Shown here: one piece after another, positions 7,126 through 16,633 of the stretch
Numbering within the stretch: position 1 is the stretch's first letter
Layout: each line of letters begins with the position of its first letter
Source of the DNA: Rhizobium rhizogenes NBRC 13257
Lineage (GTDB): Bacteria; Pseudomonadota; Alphaproteobacteria; Rhizobiales; Rhizobiaceae
Reading direction: 5' to 3'
DNA: 64,000 bases
NCBI RefSeq assembly: GCF_000696095.1
Contig: NZ_BAYX01000002.1
Location: 434,001 to 498,000, forward strand
Made by a program: the position numbers and the translations under genes
Notes under the pieces: generated by a model
The model's database searches: none
What the model saw: only the letters and a program-made list of their open reading frames with translations
What the model was told of the DNA's origin: nothing

Positions 7126-9504
7126 CTATCGGCGGCCGCGCGGTGGTCTCGTTCCCGGTGCCTTGCGCGCCGGGCTCTTGTTGCGGCGGGTCGCCTTGTG
7201 GAAGGAGCGCACCGCTGTCGGCATGGCGCGGCCGTCGCTCAGCATTTCGAAGCGCAGGGCGCCGGCAAGCGGGATCGCTTCCGCCAGCCGCACCGTCACG
7301 CTATCGCCAAGGCGAAAGCCGAGCCCCGTCTTTTCACCCGTCAGCGCCTGATGTGCCTCGTCATAGATGAAATAGTCGGAGCCGAGTGTGGATATAGGGA
7401 TGAAACCATCGGCGCCATAGTCGGGCAGGGTGACAAAAAGTCCCGACTTGGTCACACCGCCGACGCGGGCCTCGAATTCCTCGCCGACGCGCCCGGCAAG
7501 ATGATGGGCGATCAGCCGATCGACCGTCTCGCGCTCGGCGGCCATGGCGCGGCGCTCGAAGGTGGAGATCTCGGCGGCGATATCGTCGAGCGCTGCTTCC
7601 TCGTCCGGAGTGATGCCGCCTTCGCCCAAGCCCAGCGAGCCGACGAGGGCACGATGCACGATCAGATCTGCATAGCGGCGGATCGGCGAAGTAAAATGCG
7701 CGTATTTCATCAGGTTCAGGCCGAAATGGCCGATATTGTCGGGGCTGTAGATCGCCTGGCTCTGCGAGCGCAACACCATCTCGTTGACCATGGTCTGGTG
7801 CGGCGTGCCCTCGGCCTTGGCCAGAATGCCGTTGAAACTGTTGGCGCGGACATTGCCGCCCTTGGCAAGCGAGATGTCGAGCGTTGCGAGGAATTCGCGC
7901 AGCACTTCCTGCTTGGCAAGCGACGGGCCGTCATGGATGCGATAGATCAGCGCCTGCTTCTTCTTCTCCAGCGTCTCAGCGGCGGCCACGTTCGCCTGGA
8001 TCATCATTTCTTCGATGAGCTTATGAGCATCGAGGCGCGGCGGCACGATGACGCGATCGACCGTGCCGTCCGGCTTCAGCTGGATCTTGCGTTCGGGCAT
8101 GTCGAGTTCGAGCGGCTGACGCCTGTCGCGGCCACGCTGCATGATCCTGTAGGCGTGCCAGAGCGGCTTCAGGATGGGCTCCAGCATCGGTCCGGTCTTG
8201 TCGTCCGGCTGGCCGTCGATCGCTGCCTGCGCCTGCTGATAGGACAGCTTGGCGGCACTCCTCATCATGATGCGATGGAAGGTGTGGCCAGCTTTGCGGC
8301 CTTCCTTGGAAAAGATCATCCGCACGGCAAGGGCAGGGCGGTCGACACCTTCCTTGAGGGAGCAGAGATCGTTGGAGATGCGCTCGGGCAGCATCGGCAC
8401 GACGCGGTCCGGGAAATAGACCGAATTGCCGCGCTTCAGGGCCTCGCGGTCGAGCGGAGAATTGGGGCGCACATACCAGGAGACATCGGCGATGGCGACG
8501 GTGACGATCACGCCGTCGGGATTATCGGGCGAGGGATCCATTTCGGCATAGACGGCGTCGTCATGGTCCTTGGCGTCGGCCGGATCGATGGTGATCAGCG
8601 GCAGGCTGCGCCAGTCCTCGCGATGCGACATGGTGGCGGGCTTGGCCGCATCCGCCTCGGCGATGACGGCCGGCGGGAAGACATGCGGAATGCCATGTGC
8701 ATAGATCGCGATCATCGAGATCGCCTTTTCCGAGGCGACGGAGCCGACGATCGAGAGAACCTTGGCGCGGGGCAGGCCGAAACGGCCAAGGCGCGCCACT
8801 TCGACTTCGACCAAATCGCCATCCTTGGCGTCGCCGGTATAGTCCGGATCGATCACCATTTCCTCGCCGCGTCGCTGGATCGGCATCAGCCGCCCACCGC
8901 CGCCCGGCGTTTCGCGGAAGACGCCCATGGACGCGCCCTGGCGCTTGTCGATGACCTTGATGATACGCGCAGTATAGGCAGGGCCGCCGCGATCGACGGC
9001 CGAAAAGATCTTGGCGAGGATGCGGTCGCCCATGCCGGCGACGGGCGCCTTGCCCTTGCCGTTGCGGCCGGCGGGCGAAGAGGACTGCTTGATCATCACG
9101 GCCGGGGCCACGCCGTTTTCTTCCGGCCATTCGGTCGGTCGGCCGATCAGGCTGCCGTCCTTGTCACGCGTGGTGATGTCGAGCACGGCGATCGGCGGCA
9201 GTGCGCCGGGGCGGATGAGCGACTTGCGGTTCTTCTGCACCATACCGTCCTGTTCAAGCTCGCGCAGGAGGCTCTTGAGTTCGATGCGGGCCTCGCCCTT
9301 CAGCCCGAAGGCCTTGGCGAGTTCACGCTTGGACGCCTGCTGCGGATGATCGGCGATAAAGCGCAGGAGAACTTCGCGCGGCGGCAGGACGCCGTGAATG
9401 ATCGCTGCCATCGGCTCCGCATCGCCGCTGTTCTTTGTCACGCGGCCAACCTTGCCGGAGCGGTGCTCCGGCGATGAATTCCTGCCGCGTGGTTCTCTGC
9501 TCAC
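7126..9504 (-). CDS. rnr: Ribonuclease R
   Basis: 3'-to-5' exoribonuclease that degrades structured RNA. The 792-residue frame has a winged-helix-like N-terminus (about 40-95), cold-shock OB domains, and an RNB catalytic domain with the ligand motif DPADAKDHDD (Asp307, 313, 315, 316). An S1 domain (about 655-740) and a basic tail ending RPPRGRR follow. The GTG at 9504 overlaps the topA stop as GTGA; an alternative GTG at 9441 (MTKNSGDAEP) would give 771 residues and may be the real start. DUF983 lies 30 nt downstream. Confidence 0.95.
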   Translation of the reverse strand: MSREPRGRNSSPEHRSGKVGRVTKNSGDAEPMAAIIHGVLPPREVLLRFIADHPQQASKRELAKAFGLKGEARIELKSLLRELEQDGMVQKNRKSLIRPGALPPIAVLDITTRDKDGSLIGRPTEWPEENGVAPAVMIKQSSSPAGRNGKGKAPVAGMGDRILAKIFSAVDRGGPAYTARIIKVIDKRQGASMGVFRETPGGGGRLMPIQRRGEEMVIDPDYTGDAKDGDLVEVEVARLGRFGLPRAKVLSIVGSVASEKAISMIAIYAHGIPHVFPPAVIAEADAAKPATMSHREDWRSLPLITIDPADAKDHDDAVYAEMDPSPDNPDGVIVTVAIADVSWYVRPNSPLDREALKRGNSVYFPDRVVPMLPERISNDLCSLKEGVDRPALAVRMIFSKEGRKAGHTFHRIMMRSAAKLSYQQAQAAIDGQPDDKTGPMLEPILKPLWHAYRIMQRGRDRRQPLELDMPERKIQLKPDGTVDRVIVPPRLDAHKLIEEMMIQANVAAAETLEKKKQALIYRIHDGPSLAKQEVLREFLATLDISLAKGGNVRANSFNGILAKAEGTPHQTMVNEMVLRSQSQAIYSPDNIGHFGLNLMKYAHFTSPIRRYADLIVHRALVGSLGLGEGGITPDEEAALDDIAAEISTFERRAMAAERETVDRLIAHHLAGRVGEEFEARVGGVTKSGLFVTLPDYGADGFIPISTLGSDYFIYDEAHQALTGEKTGLGFRLGDSVTVRLAEAIPLAGALRFEMLSDGRAMPTAVRSFHKATRRNKSPARKAPGTRPPRGRR

Positions 9505-12167
9505 TCTGCACTCTTCTTCGTTGTCTTCGCCTTGGTGGCCGCTTTGGCCTTCGACTTGGCGGTGGTCTTCGTCGTCTTGCTGGCGGCCGCTGCCGTCTTG
9601 GTTTTCGCCTTCGCGGGCGCTCTGACAGGCTTCCCGCCGCCGGACTTGCCGGCCTTGGCAACGATCAGCGCCAGGGCTTCCTCGACCGTGATGGCCTGCG
9701 GATCAGAGCCCTTCGGCAGCGTGGCGTTGACCTTGCCCCAGTTGACATAGGGTCCGTATTTGCCGTCGCGAACGGTGATCGAGCCGCCGCCGTCGGGATG
9801 CGCGCCAAGATCCTTCAAGGCCGCGGGCGTGCCGCGTCCGCCGCCTGCCTTGCTCTGCTTTTCAGCAAGCACGGTCACGGCGCGGTTGAGGCCGACGGTG
9901 AAGACGTCTTCCACGGTCTCGAGATTGGCGTAGCTGCCGTCGTGCAGCAGGAAAGGCCCGTAACGGCCGATGCCGGACGAGATCATCTTGCCGCTTTCGG
10001 GATGCTTGCCGATATCGCGGGGAAGCGAGATCAGCGCCATGGCCTTTTCATAGTCGATATCTTCCGGCTTCCAGCCCTTCGGCAGCGAGGCGCGCTTGGC
10101 TTCTTTGCCGTCGCCGCGCTGGATATAGGGTCCGAAACGGCCCGAACGCAGCGTCAGCTCCTCGTTGGTCACCGGATCGGTGCCGAGCGCCTTCGGCTCG
10201 TTGAGCCCCGAGGCCTCCGCTTCCGTGCCGCCTTCCGAGGAAAGCTGGCGCGTATAATTGCATTCCGGATAGTTCGAGCAGCCGACGAAGGCGCCGTATT
10301 TGCCGAGCTTCAGCGACAGGTTGCCCGTGCCGCAGACCTGGCAGATACGCGGATCGCTGCCATCCTCGCGCTTCGGGAAGACCAGCGGCGCCAGCGCCTC
10401 GTTCAGCGCGTCGAGCACATTGGTGACGCGCAACTCCTTGGTGTCCTCGATCTGGGCGAAGAAGTCGCGCCAGAAGTCGCGCAACACGTCCTTCCAGTTC
10501 AACTCGCCGGCCGAGATGCGGTCGAGTTTTTCTTCGAGATCGGCGGTGAAGTCATACTCGACGTATTTGGTGAAGAAGCTTTCGAGGAAGGCGGTCACCA
10601 GCCGGCCCTTGGCCTGCGGCAGCAGCTTGCGCTTGTCGATCGTCACATAATCGCGGTCGCGCAGCGTCGCCAGCGTCGCCGCATAGGTCGACGGGCGGCC
10701 GATGCCGAGTTCTTCCATCTTCTTGATCAGCGACGCTTCCGAATAGCGCGGCGGCGGTTCGGTGAAATGCTGCGTCGAGTTGATCTTCTGCTTGGCGAGG
10801 TTTTCGCGCGCATTGATCTCCGGCAGACGACCATCCTCGTCGTCGGCATCGTCGCTCTGCTCGCCGTCTTCCTTCTGGTCGGTATAGGCGGCAATGAAGC
10901 CGTCGAAGCGGATCACGGAGCCGACGGCGCGCAGTCCGGCCTTCTGGCCGCCATTGTCGGCGAGGATCTCGACGGTGGTGCGTTCGATCTCGGCCGAGGC
11001 CATCTGGCTGGCGATGCCACGCTTCCAGACGAGATCGTAAAGCCGCAGCTGGTCGGCATCCAGGTACTTGCGGACGCGATCCGGCGTACGATCAAAATCG
11101 GTCGGACGGATTGCTTCGTGCGCTTCCTGGGCGTTCTTCGCCTTGGTCGAGTACAAGCGTGCCTTTTCCGGCAGGTAGCGGTTGCCGAATTGATCGGCGA
11201 TGGCGGTGCGTGCCGCGTCGATCGCTTCCGGCGCCATCTGCACGCCGTCCGTACGCATATAGGTAATGAGACCGACGGTTTCGCCGCCGATGTCGACGCC
11301 TTCATACAGCTTCTGCGCCACCTGCATGGTGCGCGAAGCCGAGAAGCCGAGCTTCGAGGAAGCGGCCTGCTGCAGGGTGGAGGTGGTGAAGGGAGGGCTC
11401 GGATTGCGCTTGACCGGCTTTGCCTCGACGGTGTCGACGACATAGGAGGCACCTTCCAGAAGCGCCTTCAGATTGCCGGCCTCTTCGCCGTTGCCGATAG
11501 CGCGCGGCTGCAGCCGCTTGCCGTTGGCAGCCACCAGCCGGGCCTCGAATTCGTCACCACGCGGTGTCTTCAAGATCGCCGAGAGATTCCAGTATTCTTC
11601 CGAGATGAAGCGTTCGATCTCGGATTCACGGTCGCAGACGAGGCGAAGCGCCACCGACTGGACGCGGCCAGCCGAGCGGGCGCCGGGCAGCTTGCGCCAG
11701 AGCACGGGCGACAGGTTGAAGCCGACGAGATAGTCGAGCGCGCGGCGGGCGAGATAGGCGTCGACCAGCGGCACGTCGATGTCGCGCGGATCGGCCATCG
11801 CATCGAGCACAGCCTTCTTGGTGATGGCGTTGAAGACAACGCGCTTGACGGGCTTGCCGTTGATGACGCGCTTCTTGTTGAGAAGATCGAGAACATGCCA
11901 GGAAATCGCTTCGCCTTCGCGATCCGGGTCGGTCGCGAGAAACAGGCCGTCGGAGGATTTCACCGCGTCGGCGATGTCCTTCATGCGTTTTTGCGAGGCG
12001 GGGTCGACTTCCCACAGCATTTCGAAGTCTTGATCGGGCAGGACCGAGCCGTCCTTGGCGGGCAGGTCTCGCACATGGCCAAAGGAAGCAAGAACCGTAT
12101 ATCCGGGTCCCAGATATTTGTTGATTGTCTTGGCCTTGGCAGGCGATTCCACCACTACAACGTTCAT
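9501..12167 (-). CDS. topA: DNA topoisomerase I
   Basis: Type IA topoisomerase that relaxes negative supercoils. The 888-residue product begins MNVVVVESPAKAKTI (TOPRIM domain), with the metal site DPDREGE at 80-86 and the catalytic Tyr303 in ITYMRTDG. The C-terminal third has a four-cysteine zinc element (CQVCG and CSNYPEC) followed by repeated GxYGPY/F-type modules that often replace zinc fingers in alphaproteobacteria, and ends in a Lys/Ala-rich tail. Two adjacent ATGs (12170 and 12167) are possible starts. Its stop overlaps rnr, so the two are translationally coupled. Confidence 0.97.
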   Translation of the reverse strand: MNVVVVESPAKAKTINKYLGPGYTVLASFGHVRDLPAKDGSVLPDQDFEMLWEVDPASQKRMKDIADAVKSSDGLFLATDPDREGEAISWHVLDLLNKKRVINGKPVKRVVFNAITKKAVLDAMADPRDIDVPLVDAYLARRALDYLVGFNLSPVLWRKLPGARSAGRVQSVALRLVCDRESEIERFISEEYWNLSAILKTPRGDEFEARLVAANGKRLQPRAIGNGEEAGNLKALLEGASYVVDTVEAKPVKRNPSPPFTTSTLQQAASSKLGFSASRTMQVAQKLYEGVDIGGETVGLITYMRTDGVQMAPEAIDAARTAIADQFGNRYLPEKARLYSTKAKNAQEAHEAIRPTDFDRTPDRVRKYLDADQLRLYDLVWKRGIASQMASAEIERTTVEILADNGGQKAGLRAVGSVIRFDGFIAAYTDQKEDGEQSDDADDEDGRLPEINARENLAKQKINSTQHFTEPPPRYSEASLIKKMEELGIGRPSTYAATLATLRDRDYVTIDKRKLLPQAKGRLVTAFLESFFTKYVEYDFTADLEEKLDRISAGELNWKDVLRDFWRDFFAQIEDTKELRVTNVLDALNEALAPLVFPKREDGSDPRICQVCGTGNLSLKLGKYGAFVGCSNYPECNYTRQLSSEGGTEAEASGLNEPKALGTDPVTNEELTLRSGRFGPYIQRGDGKEAKRASLPKGWKPEDIDYEKAMALISLPRDIGKHPESGKMISSGIGRYGPFLLHDGSYANLETVEDVFTVGLNRAVTVLAEKQSKAGGGRGTPAALKDLGAHPDGGGSITVRDGKYGPYVNWGKVNATLPKGSDPQAITVEEALALIVAKAGKSGGGKPVRAPAKAKTKTAAAASKTTKTTAKSKAKAATKAKTTKKSAE

Positions 12168-12407
12168 CATAATTCTCTGAATAAGAGGTCGCGCCGGAAA
12201 AAGGCGCGGGAGAGACCGGGTATTTTCGCTCCCCGGCCTTTCGACATGGACAGGGAATTCGTCGCGGTCAAGAGGCGATGTCGATTTTTGCCGTCGGCTC
12301 GATGCCACGATCCGTGCCGGATGGCATCTGTGTTACATCCCGAAAGAATGTCTGTGGTCGCTTCCGGAAGCGGTGTAGCCATCATATCGGGATGATCGAG
12401 CATGCTT

Positions 12408-13559
12408 TCAATCCAGCATTGATATAGACACCAGCCCGCCAGGATGCCGATGCAGCCGGCCGGCCATGTCCAGTTCGAGCAACACGGAATGAACCGATGA
12501 CACCGACAGGCCGGTATGCCGGATAATATCGTCGATTTCCACGGGCGTCGGCCCGAGCGCGTCGACGATCTGGTCGCGGTCGGTATCGTCGGGTGGAGGC
12601 GACAGCGCTTTGTCGTTCTTTTCAACCGGGGCCTCGGCAAGCTGTGGGCGGAAGAGGTCGGGTTCGGCCAGCGGCCGCAGCGCGTCGACGATATCCTCCG
12701 GGCGGGTGACGATGATCGCGCCGTCCTTCAGCAAGCCGTTGGTGCCTTCGCAGCGCGGATCGAGCGGGGAGCCCGGGACGGCAAAGACCAGCCGGCCGAA
12801 TTCGCCGGCAAGGCGCGCGGTGATCAGCGAGCCGGAGCGCGTCGCCGCCTCGACCACGACGAGGCCGAGGGAAATGCCTGCGATCAGCCGGTTGCGGCGC
12901 GGGAAATCGCGGGCGCGCGGTTCCCAGCCGAATGGCATTTCACTGACGACAAGGCCGTTGCCGTCCCATATCTCATTCAGCAGGCCGACATTTTCGGGCG
13001 GGTAGGGCTGGTCGAGCCCACCGGCCATGGCGGCGATGGTGCCGGTCTGAAGGCTAGCGCGATGCGCCGCCGTATCGATGCCGCGAGCAAGGCCGGAGAT
13101 GACGGCATAGCCCGCCTCGCCACAGGCGCGGGCGATCATGGCCGCAAATTTGGCGCCGCTGATCGGGGCGTTACGCGAGCCGACGATGCCGATGGCTGGC
13201 CGAACCGCCGTCGATAGATTGCCTTTGACAGTCAGAAGCGGCGGCGCACCGTCGATCTCTTTCAGGGCCTGCGGATAGCCCGGTTCGCCGATGCCGACGA
13301 AGCGGGCGCCGAAACGGTGCACCGCCTCCAGCTCACGCAGCGCATCCTGCTCGCTGGCGATGCGGATTACTCGCGTCGCGCCACCGCATTGCGAAAGGTC
13401 CGGCAAAGCGGCGAGCGCGGCTTCGGCGGAGCCATAATGCTGGATGAGATCGCGAAAGGTCGAGGGGCCGACATTGTCGGAGCGGATGAGCCTGAGCCAG
13501 GCGATCTTTTGTTTTTCCGTCAGCGCAATTCCGGTTCGTCCTGCGCTGCCTGCGACCAT
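12408..13559 (-). CDS. dprA: DNA-processing protein DprA
   Basis: Single-stranded DNA-binding protein that loads RecA onto incoming DNA during transformation. The 383-residue product has an N-terminal helical domain (IAWLRLIRSDNVGP), the Rossmann-like core with GIVGSRNAPISG and SGLARGIDTAAH, and a C-terminal winged helix (about 325-383). The start ATG at 13559 shares one base with the plsY stop (TAATG), indicating coupling. The 240-base gap to topA leaves room for a separate topA promoter. Natural transformation is not established for rhizobia in general. Confidence 0.95.
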   Translation of the reverse strand: MVAGSAGRTGIALTEKQKIAWLRLIRSDNVGPSTFRDLIQHYGSAEAALAALPDLSQCGGATRVIRIASEQDALRELEAVHRFGARFVGIGEPGYPQALKEIDGAPPLLTVKGNLSTAVRPAIGIVGSRNAPISGAKFAAMIARACGEAGYAVISGLARGIDTAAHRASLQTGTIAAMAGGLDQPYPPENVGLLNEIWDGNGLVVSEMPFGWEPRARDFPRRNRLIAGISLGLVVVEAATRSGSLITARLAGEFGRLVFAVPGSPLDPRCEGTNGLLKDGAIIVTRPEDIVDALRPLAEPDLFRPQLAEAPVEKNDKALSPPPDDTDRDQIVDALGPTPVEIDDIIRHTGLSVSSVHSVLLELDMAGRLHRHPGGLVSISMLD

Positions 13560-14176
13560 TACCCCTTCGCTCCGATCTTGGTTTCCGTGCCGGCAGTCAG
13601 CCTGACGATATTGGCCCGGTGCTTGTACCAGGAAATGACGGTCATCAGCGCCATGACGGCGGCGATCTTGTCGGCGCCCAGTATCCACAATGCAACCGGA
13701 ATGACAAGGGTTGCAACCAGTGCGGAAAGAGAGGAGTAGCGGGTGGTGAAGGCGATGACCAGCCAAATGATGGCGAAGATCAAAGCCATGAATGGAGCAA
13801 GACCAAGGAGAATACCCAGGTAGGTCGCAACGCCCTTGCCGCCCTTGAAGCCAATCCAAACCGGGAAAATATGACCGATGAAGGCGGCAAAACCGGCAAG
13901 TATGGCCGCGTCTTCACCGAAAAAATGCCAGACGATCAGCACGGCCGCCGTGCCCTTGAAGGCATCGAGGAGCAGCGTTGCCGCCGCCAGACCCTTGTTG
14001 CCGGTACGCAGCACATTCGTTGCGCCGATATTGCCCGAGCCGATATTGCGGACATCGCCCAGACCGGCCATGCGCGTCAGAATCAAACCGAAAGGAATGG
14101 AGCCGAGCAGGTAGCCGATGACGGCTGCTGCGAGTGCGGTCTGCGGGGAGAGCTGCCATGTCCAGAATTGCGCCAT
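13559..14176 (-). CDS. plsY: Glycerol-3-phosphate acyltransferase PlsY
   Basis: Inner-membrane enzyme that transfers the acyl group from acyl-phosphate to glycerol 3-phosphate, the first committed phospholipid step. The 205-residue protein is strongly hydrophobic and carries the family motifs GSIPFG (about 26-31), [12 protein letters not shown] (about 44-55) and FKGGKGVAT (about 110-118). The ATG at 14176 is preferred over an adjacent GTG. Overlaps dprA by one base. Confidence 0.96.
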   Translation of the reverse strand: MAQFWTWQLSPQTALAAAVIGYLLGSIPFGLILTRMAGLGDVRNIGSGNIGATNVLRTGNKGLAAATLLLDAFKGTAAVLIVWHFFGEDAAILAGFAAFIGHIFPVWIGFKGGKGVATYLGILLGLAPFMALIFAIIWLVIAFTTRYSSLSALVATLVIPVALWILGADKIAAVMALMTVISWYKHRANIVRLTAGTETKIGAKG

Positions 14177-14208
14177 CACGTCTTATTCTCCATAAGCCCC
14201 AGCTTTGC

Positions 14209-15498
14209 CTACAGACTGTGAACCAGCTTGCCCGCGACATAGGTCGCAACGGCCCGGCCGCTCATTCTTGCGTCTTCGAACGGTGTATTCTTCGAGCGCG
14301 ACAGAAGCATGTCTTTGGCGACAAGCCAAGGCTCGTCGAGATCGATCAGGGCAATATCCGCCTTCGCGCCCGGCTTCAGCGTGCCGGCATCGAGGCCGAA
14401 GATCTGCGCCGGCCGCGTCGACAGGGCGTCGATGAGCCGCATCAGGCTGACCTGGCCGCTATGATGCAGGCGAAGTGCGGCAGCGAGCAACGTTTCGAGC
14501 CCGACCGCACCGTCTTCCGCCTCTCCGAACGGAAGACGCTTCGTGTCCACATCTTGCGGATCATGCGACGAGACGATGATGTCGATAGTGCCGTCCGCCA
14601 GTGCCTCGATCATCGCCGAGCGGTCGTCTTCCGAGCGCAGCGGCGGGTAAAGCTTGAAGAAGGTGCGGTATTCGCCGATGTCGTTTTCGTTCAGCGCCAG
14701 ATTGTTGATCGAGATGCCACAGGTAACCTTTACGCCGCGCGAGCGGGCGAGGCGGATGGCCTCCGCCGATTCCGGCACGGAGATCATCGCCGCGTGATAA
14801 TGGCTGCGGGTCAGGGCGGCGATCCTCAGATCGCGCTCGAGCGGAATGAGTTCGGCTTCCTTCGGAATGCCGGAAAGACCGAGCCAGCTGGCAAACAGTC
14901 CCTCATGCATGACACCGTTGGCGCCGAGATATTTGTCGCGGGTCTCGCAGGAGATGACGGCACCGAATTCGCGCGCATAGGTCATGATCCGACGGAGAAC
15001 CTGCGTGTCGTGGACGCCGGAATGCGCGTCGGTGAAGACGACGGCGCCGGCTTCGCGCAGGAGTCCCACTTCCGTCATTTCCTCGCCGGCAAGACCCTTG
15101 GTGAGTGCCGCTGCCGGATAGACATTGACGACAGCCGTGTCGCGCGCCGTCTTCTTGACGAATTCGACCAGCGCGATGTCGTCGATGATCGGATCGGTGT
15201 CCGGCATCATGATAAAGGAAGTCACGCCGCCGGCCGCGGCCGCGCGGCTTGCCGAGGCGATGGTCTCGCGATGCTCGCCGCCGGGCTCGCCGACATGCAC
15301 GCGGGCATCGACCAGGCCGGGAACGGCGACAAGGCCGGTGCAATCGCGCACCTCGGCACCCTTCGGAGCGGCCTGAATTTTCGCATCCTTGCCGGCGGAG
15401 ACGATGAGACCGTTTTCGACGATGATCGTGCCGACCTCGTCGAGATTGCGCGAAGGGTCGATGATGCGAACGTTCTGGAGGACGATCGAGTTGCTCAT
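14209..15498 (-). CDS. pyrC: Dihydroorotase-like protein, probably catalytically inactive (PyrC')
   Basis: A 429-residue member of the type I dihydroorotase family, usually annotated pyrC. The fold is recognisable throughout, but the metal site is eroded: the HxH motif is Arg66-Val-His68 ([10 protein letters not shown]), the Arg after it is Gly70, the His of the AHCE motif is Ser183 (ISCET), the His of the CHVS motif appears to be Met, and the Asp of the TDHAPH motif is Ser311 (SSHDPQ). This matches the non-catalytic PyrC' that supports aspartate transcarbamoylase in pseudomonads. The ATG overlaps the pyrB stop (ATGA). A functional dihydroorotase should be encoded elsewhere. Confidence 0.85.
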   Translation of the reverse strand: MSNSIVLQNVRIIDPSRNLDEVGTIIVENGLIVSAGKDAKIQAAPKGAEVRDCTGLVAVPGLVDARVHVGEPGGEHRETIASASRAAAAGGVTSFIMMPDTDPIIDDIALVEFVKKTARDTAVVNVYPAAALTKGLAGEEMTEVGLLREAGAVVFTDAHSGVHDTQVLRRIMTYAREFGAVISCETRDKYLGANGVMHEGLFASWLGLSGIPKEAELIPLERDLRIAALTRSHYHAAMISVPESAEAIRLARSRGVKVTCGISINNLALNENDIGEYRTFFKLYPPLRSEDDRSAMIEALADGTIDIIVSSHDPQDVDTKRLPFGEAEDGAVGLETLLAAALRLHHSGQVSLMRLIDALSTRPAQIFGLDAGTLKPGAKADIALIDLDEPWLVAKDMLLSRSKNTPFEDARMSGRAVATYVAGKLVHSL

Positions 15499-16451
15499 GC
15501 GCCAGCTCCCTCGGTGCGCGGCCCCTGGTTCTGCGAGACCAGCAGCGTCTCCATGACCGCCATACGCACCGCGACACCCATTTCCACCTGCTCGGCAATG
15601 ACGCTTTGCGGGCCATCGGCGACTTCCGAGGCAATCTCGACGCCACGGTTCATCGGACCGGGATGCATGACCAGCGCATCCTCCTTGGCCGCCTTCAACG
15701 TCTCGGCGTCGAGACCATAGAAATGATAATATTCGCGCACGGACGGTACGAAGGCGCCGGACATGCGCTCGCGCTGCAAGCGCAGCATCATCACTACGTC
15801 AGCGTCCTTCAGCCCTTCCTTCATCGAATGGAAGACCTCTACGCCCATATCGGCGATCCCAGCGGGCAAGAGCGTTGCGGGCGCGACGACCCGGACGCGC
15901 GCGCCCATGGCGTTCAGCAGCAGAATGTTGGAACGGGCGACGCGTGAATGCAGCACGTCGCCGCAGATCGCGACGATGATGCGCGACAGCTTGCCTTTGG
16001 CGCGGCGGATGGTCAGTGCGTCGAGCAGCGCCTGTGTCGGATGTTCGTGCTGTCCGTCGCCGGCATTGACCACCGAGCAGGAGACCTTTTGCGCCAGCAG
16101 TGCCGCCGCGCCGGCGCTGGAATGGCGGATGACCAGCACGTCGGGGCGCATGGCATTCAGCGTCATCGCCGTGTCGATCAGCGTCTCGCCCTTTTTCACC
16201 GAGGAGTTGCCGACCGACATGTTCATCACGTCGGCGCCAAGCCGCTTGCCGGCCAGCTCGAAAGAGGCTTGCGTGCGGGTCGAGGCCTCGAAAAAGAGAT
16301 TGATCTGCGTCAGCCCGCGAAGCGTCGATGTCTTCTTTTCGCGCTGACGGCTGATCTTCACCGCCTCGTCGGCCTTGTCGAGAAGATAGGTGATATCCTG
16401 CTCGGTGAGGCCCTTGATGCCGATGAGATGGCGGTGGGGAAAGAAGACCAT
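15495..16451 (-). CDS. pyrB: Aspartate carbamoyltransferase catalytic subunit
   Basis: Joins carbamoyl phosphate and aspartate in pyrimidine synthesis. The 318-residue product shows the carbamoyl-phosphate loop STRT at 57-60, HPTQ at 137-140, an aspartate-binding RLQRER region near 229 and MHPGPMNRG near 268. No pyrI-type regulatory gene is nearby; instead it overlaps the degenerate pyrC by ATGA, which fits a PyrB-PyrC' dodecamer as in Pseudomonas (inference). It is the first gene of the minus-strand run; its promoter should lie in the 182-base space shared with the divergent gene at 16634. Confidence 0.97.
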   Translation of the reverse strand: MVFFPHRHLIGIKGLTEQDITYLLDKADEAVKISRQREKKTSTLRGLTQINLFFEASTRTQASFELAGKRLGADVMNMSVGNSSVKKGETLIDTAMTLNAMRPDVLVIRHSSAGAAALLAQKVSCSVVNAGDGQHEHPTQALLDALTIRRAKGKLSRIIVAICGDVLHSRVARSNILLLNAMGARVRVVAPATLLPAGIADMGVEVFHSMKEGLKDADVVMMLRLQRERMSGAFVPSVREYYHFYGLDAETLKAAKEDALVMHPGPMNRGVEIASEVADGPQSVIAEQVEMGVAVRMAVMETLLVSQNQGPRTEGAGA

Positions 16452-16633
16452 GAAGCTGCCCTCTGAATTTCGTCAGGGGGTCTATAAAGAGGGAGCGCCC
16501 CAGGGGCAAGCGCGGGCTTTGGATAAGCGCATTTGTTCCCCATGCAATTTGATTCGAATCTCGTTACAGCGCTAATCTTAAAAGCCGAAACTTCAGGTTT
16601 CCTTTTGCAATCCTCTTGCTCTAAAAGCGAAAT

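Noticed and set aside
7198-12395. Very long plus-strand open frames (759 and 986 codons) opposite rnr and topA
   Set aside because: They are antisense shadows produced by high-GC codon use; the minus-strand proteins have full catalytic motifs, while the plus-strand translations show no family pattern.
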